Translations under genes and position numbers: made by a program
Shown: positions 56,034 to 56,708 of the stretch, one piece after another
Numbering within the stretch: the stretch's first letter is position 1
Layout of the letters: every line of letters begins with the position of its first letter
The notes under the pieces: generated by a model
What the model saw: only the letters and a program-made list of their open reading frames with translations
What the model was told of the DNA's origin: nothing
The model's database searches: none
DNA from: an uncultured Clostridium sp.
GTDB taxonomy: Bacteria; Bacillota; Clostridia; TANB77; CAG-508
Direction of reading: 5' to 3'
Assembly (NCBI GenBank): GCA_948441945.1
Contig: CAOJQV010000006.1
Coordinates: 1 to 56,708 of the forward strand
DNA: 56,708 nucleotides

Positions 56034-56378
56034 ATGAGAAGTAGAAATATAAAAATAAATATATTTTTGAATGAAGAAGAAAATAGAATACTAAATGAGA
56101 AAGTAAGAAAATCTGGATTAAATAAATCAGAATTCTTTAGAAAAATAATTTTAGATTATCAGCTAAAAGAAAAGCCAGACGAAAAGTTTTATGAAATACT
56201 ATCACAGCTTCGTGGTATGGCAACGAACTTAAATCAAATGTCAAGAGTTTATAACCAGTATAAAGGCTATGTAAATGAAAATAAATATGCTACCCTATAT
56301 AATCAAATACAAAATTTTATATTAGCATTAGAAGAAGTTTATCTTATACCACAGAAATCAAAAAACGTTAGTGGGTAG
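56034..56378 (+). CDS. mobC: MobC-like mobilisation accessory protein
   Basis: The 114-aa protein starts MRSRNIKINIFLNEEENRIL (ribbon-helix-helix, about residues 4-45) and continues SQLRGMATNLNQMSRVYNQY, the MobC/BfmC-type relaxosome motif. It would bind oriT and help the relaxase. It ends nine bases before the relaxase start. Confidence 0.85.
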   Translation: MRSRNIKINIFLNEEENRILNEKVRKSGLNKSEFFRKIILDYQLKEKPDEKFYEILSQLRGMATNLNQMSRVYNQYKGYVNENKYATLYNQIQNFILALEEVYLIPQKSKNVSG

Positions 56379-56387
56379 TAATAGATT

Positions 56388-56708
56388 ATGGCAGTAACAA
56401 AAATATGGAAAGTAAAAGACAGACTAGATATTACAATAGACTATGCAGTAAATCGGAGAAAAAACAGAAGAAAAATTATATGTATCAGGTATAAATTGTA
56501 TGCCTGATACATCATACCAAGAAATGATAAATATAAAAAAACAATTTTTCAAAACAGATGGAATACAATGCTTTCATGCAGTACAATCTTTTGTAAAAGG
56601 AGAAATAACACCAGAGCAAGCACATGAGATTGGTATGAAACTTGCTGAAGAACTATGGGGAGATAAATTTCAAGTAGTAGTTACAACACATTTGAATACA
56701 GATAATTT
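56388..56708 (+). CDS. Relaxase (MobA/VirD2 type), 5' part, with a +1 frame change at CGG codon 23
   Basis: The ATG at 56388 gives MAVTKIWKVKDRLDITIDYA-VN, the N-terminus of clostridial Mob relaxases, then CGG AGA and a 0-frame stop at 56505. The conserved continuation GEKTEEKLYVSGINCMPDTS, then AVQSFVKGEITPEQAHEIGM and WGDKFQVVVTTHLN, starts at the GGA of CGGA in the +1 frame and stays open to the window end. Again a single C must be skipped, at exactly the same codon number as in the recombinase. It is cut by the window edge before the rest of the catalytic histidine cluster. Confidence 0.85.

Overview
The window is chromosomal DNA from a very AT-rich, Gram-positive, spore-forming Clostridia-type bacterium, probably an anaerobe. 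The sporulation genes show this: an H-type small acid-soluble spore protein (7660), spoVM (32510) and a CotH-type coat kinase (20531). So do the Firmicutes gene orders stp-pknB-rsgA-rpe, tig-clpP-clpX and spoVM next to rpmB, a T-box in front of pheST, clostridial ChW repeats, and a rubrerythrin at the left edge.

Layout. 1-4514: rubrerythrin (partial), an unknown lysine/glutamate-rich protein, a U32-family RNA-hydroxylation protein. 4554-9671: an RNHCP zinc domain fused to a pilin-like segment, a TGS-nucleoside kinase, sspH, glyS and tRNA-Trp. 9760-13660: pheS-pheT behind a T-box. 13733-14052: a MITE-like element. 14080-21818: two secreted ChW-repeat proteins and a bactofilin-like membrane protein. 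21860-27539: the stp-pknB-rsgA-rpe block, split by two small toxin-antitoxin-like modules (MNT/HEPN and DUF4160/DUF2442). 27809-33474: deoD, clpX, clpP, tig, rpmB, spoVM with a 49-aa membrane protein, and nth. 33535-40749: a second DUF4160 locus and a six-gene operon of GT8 glycosyltransferases, PlsC-type acyltransferases and a flippase-like protein. 40961-46814: an ABC exporter with its two-component system and dgkA. 46996-52802: a ZIP transporter, a P-type ATPase, tcdA and a membrane fusion protein. 52977-56708: tRNA-Leu, then the left part of a mobilisable element (large serine recombinase, TnpV, MobC, relaxase).

Most unusual signal. I found no in-frame CGG codon in any intact gene of the window. 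CGG occurs in frame at exactly three places: the recombinase (codon 23), the relaxase (codon 23) and a DUF4160 gene (codon 9). At each one the downstream family-conserved frame is restored by skipping only the C and reading the next codon as GGA. This suggests +1 recoding at a vacated, hungry CGG codon, or CGGA read as a quadruplet, rather than three unrelated decay events.

Other structured DNA includes five copies of a 31-bp palindromic repeat with compensatory stem changes, a 320-bp element with 27-bp terminal inverted repeats, a palindrome between two divergent surface-protein promoters, and tandem response-regulator-like boxes upstream of the ABC exporter. Coordinates and motifs were read by eye; no database or folding program was used.
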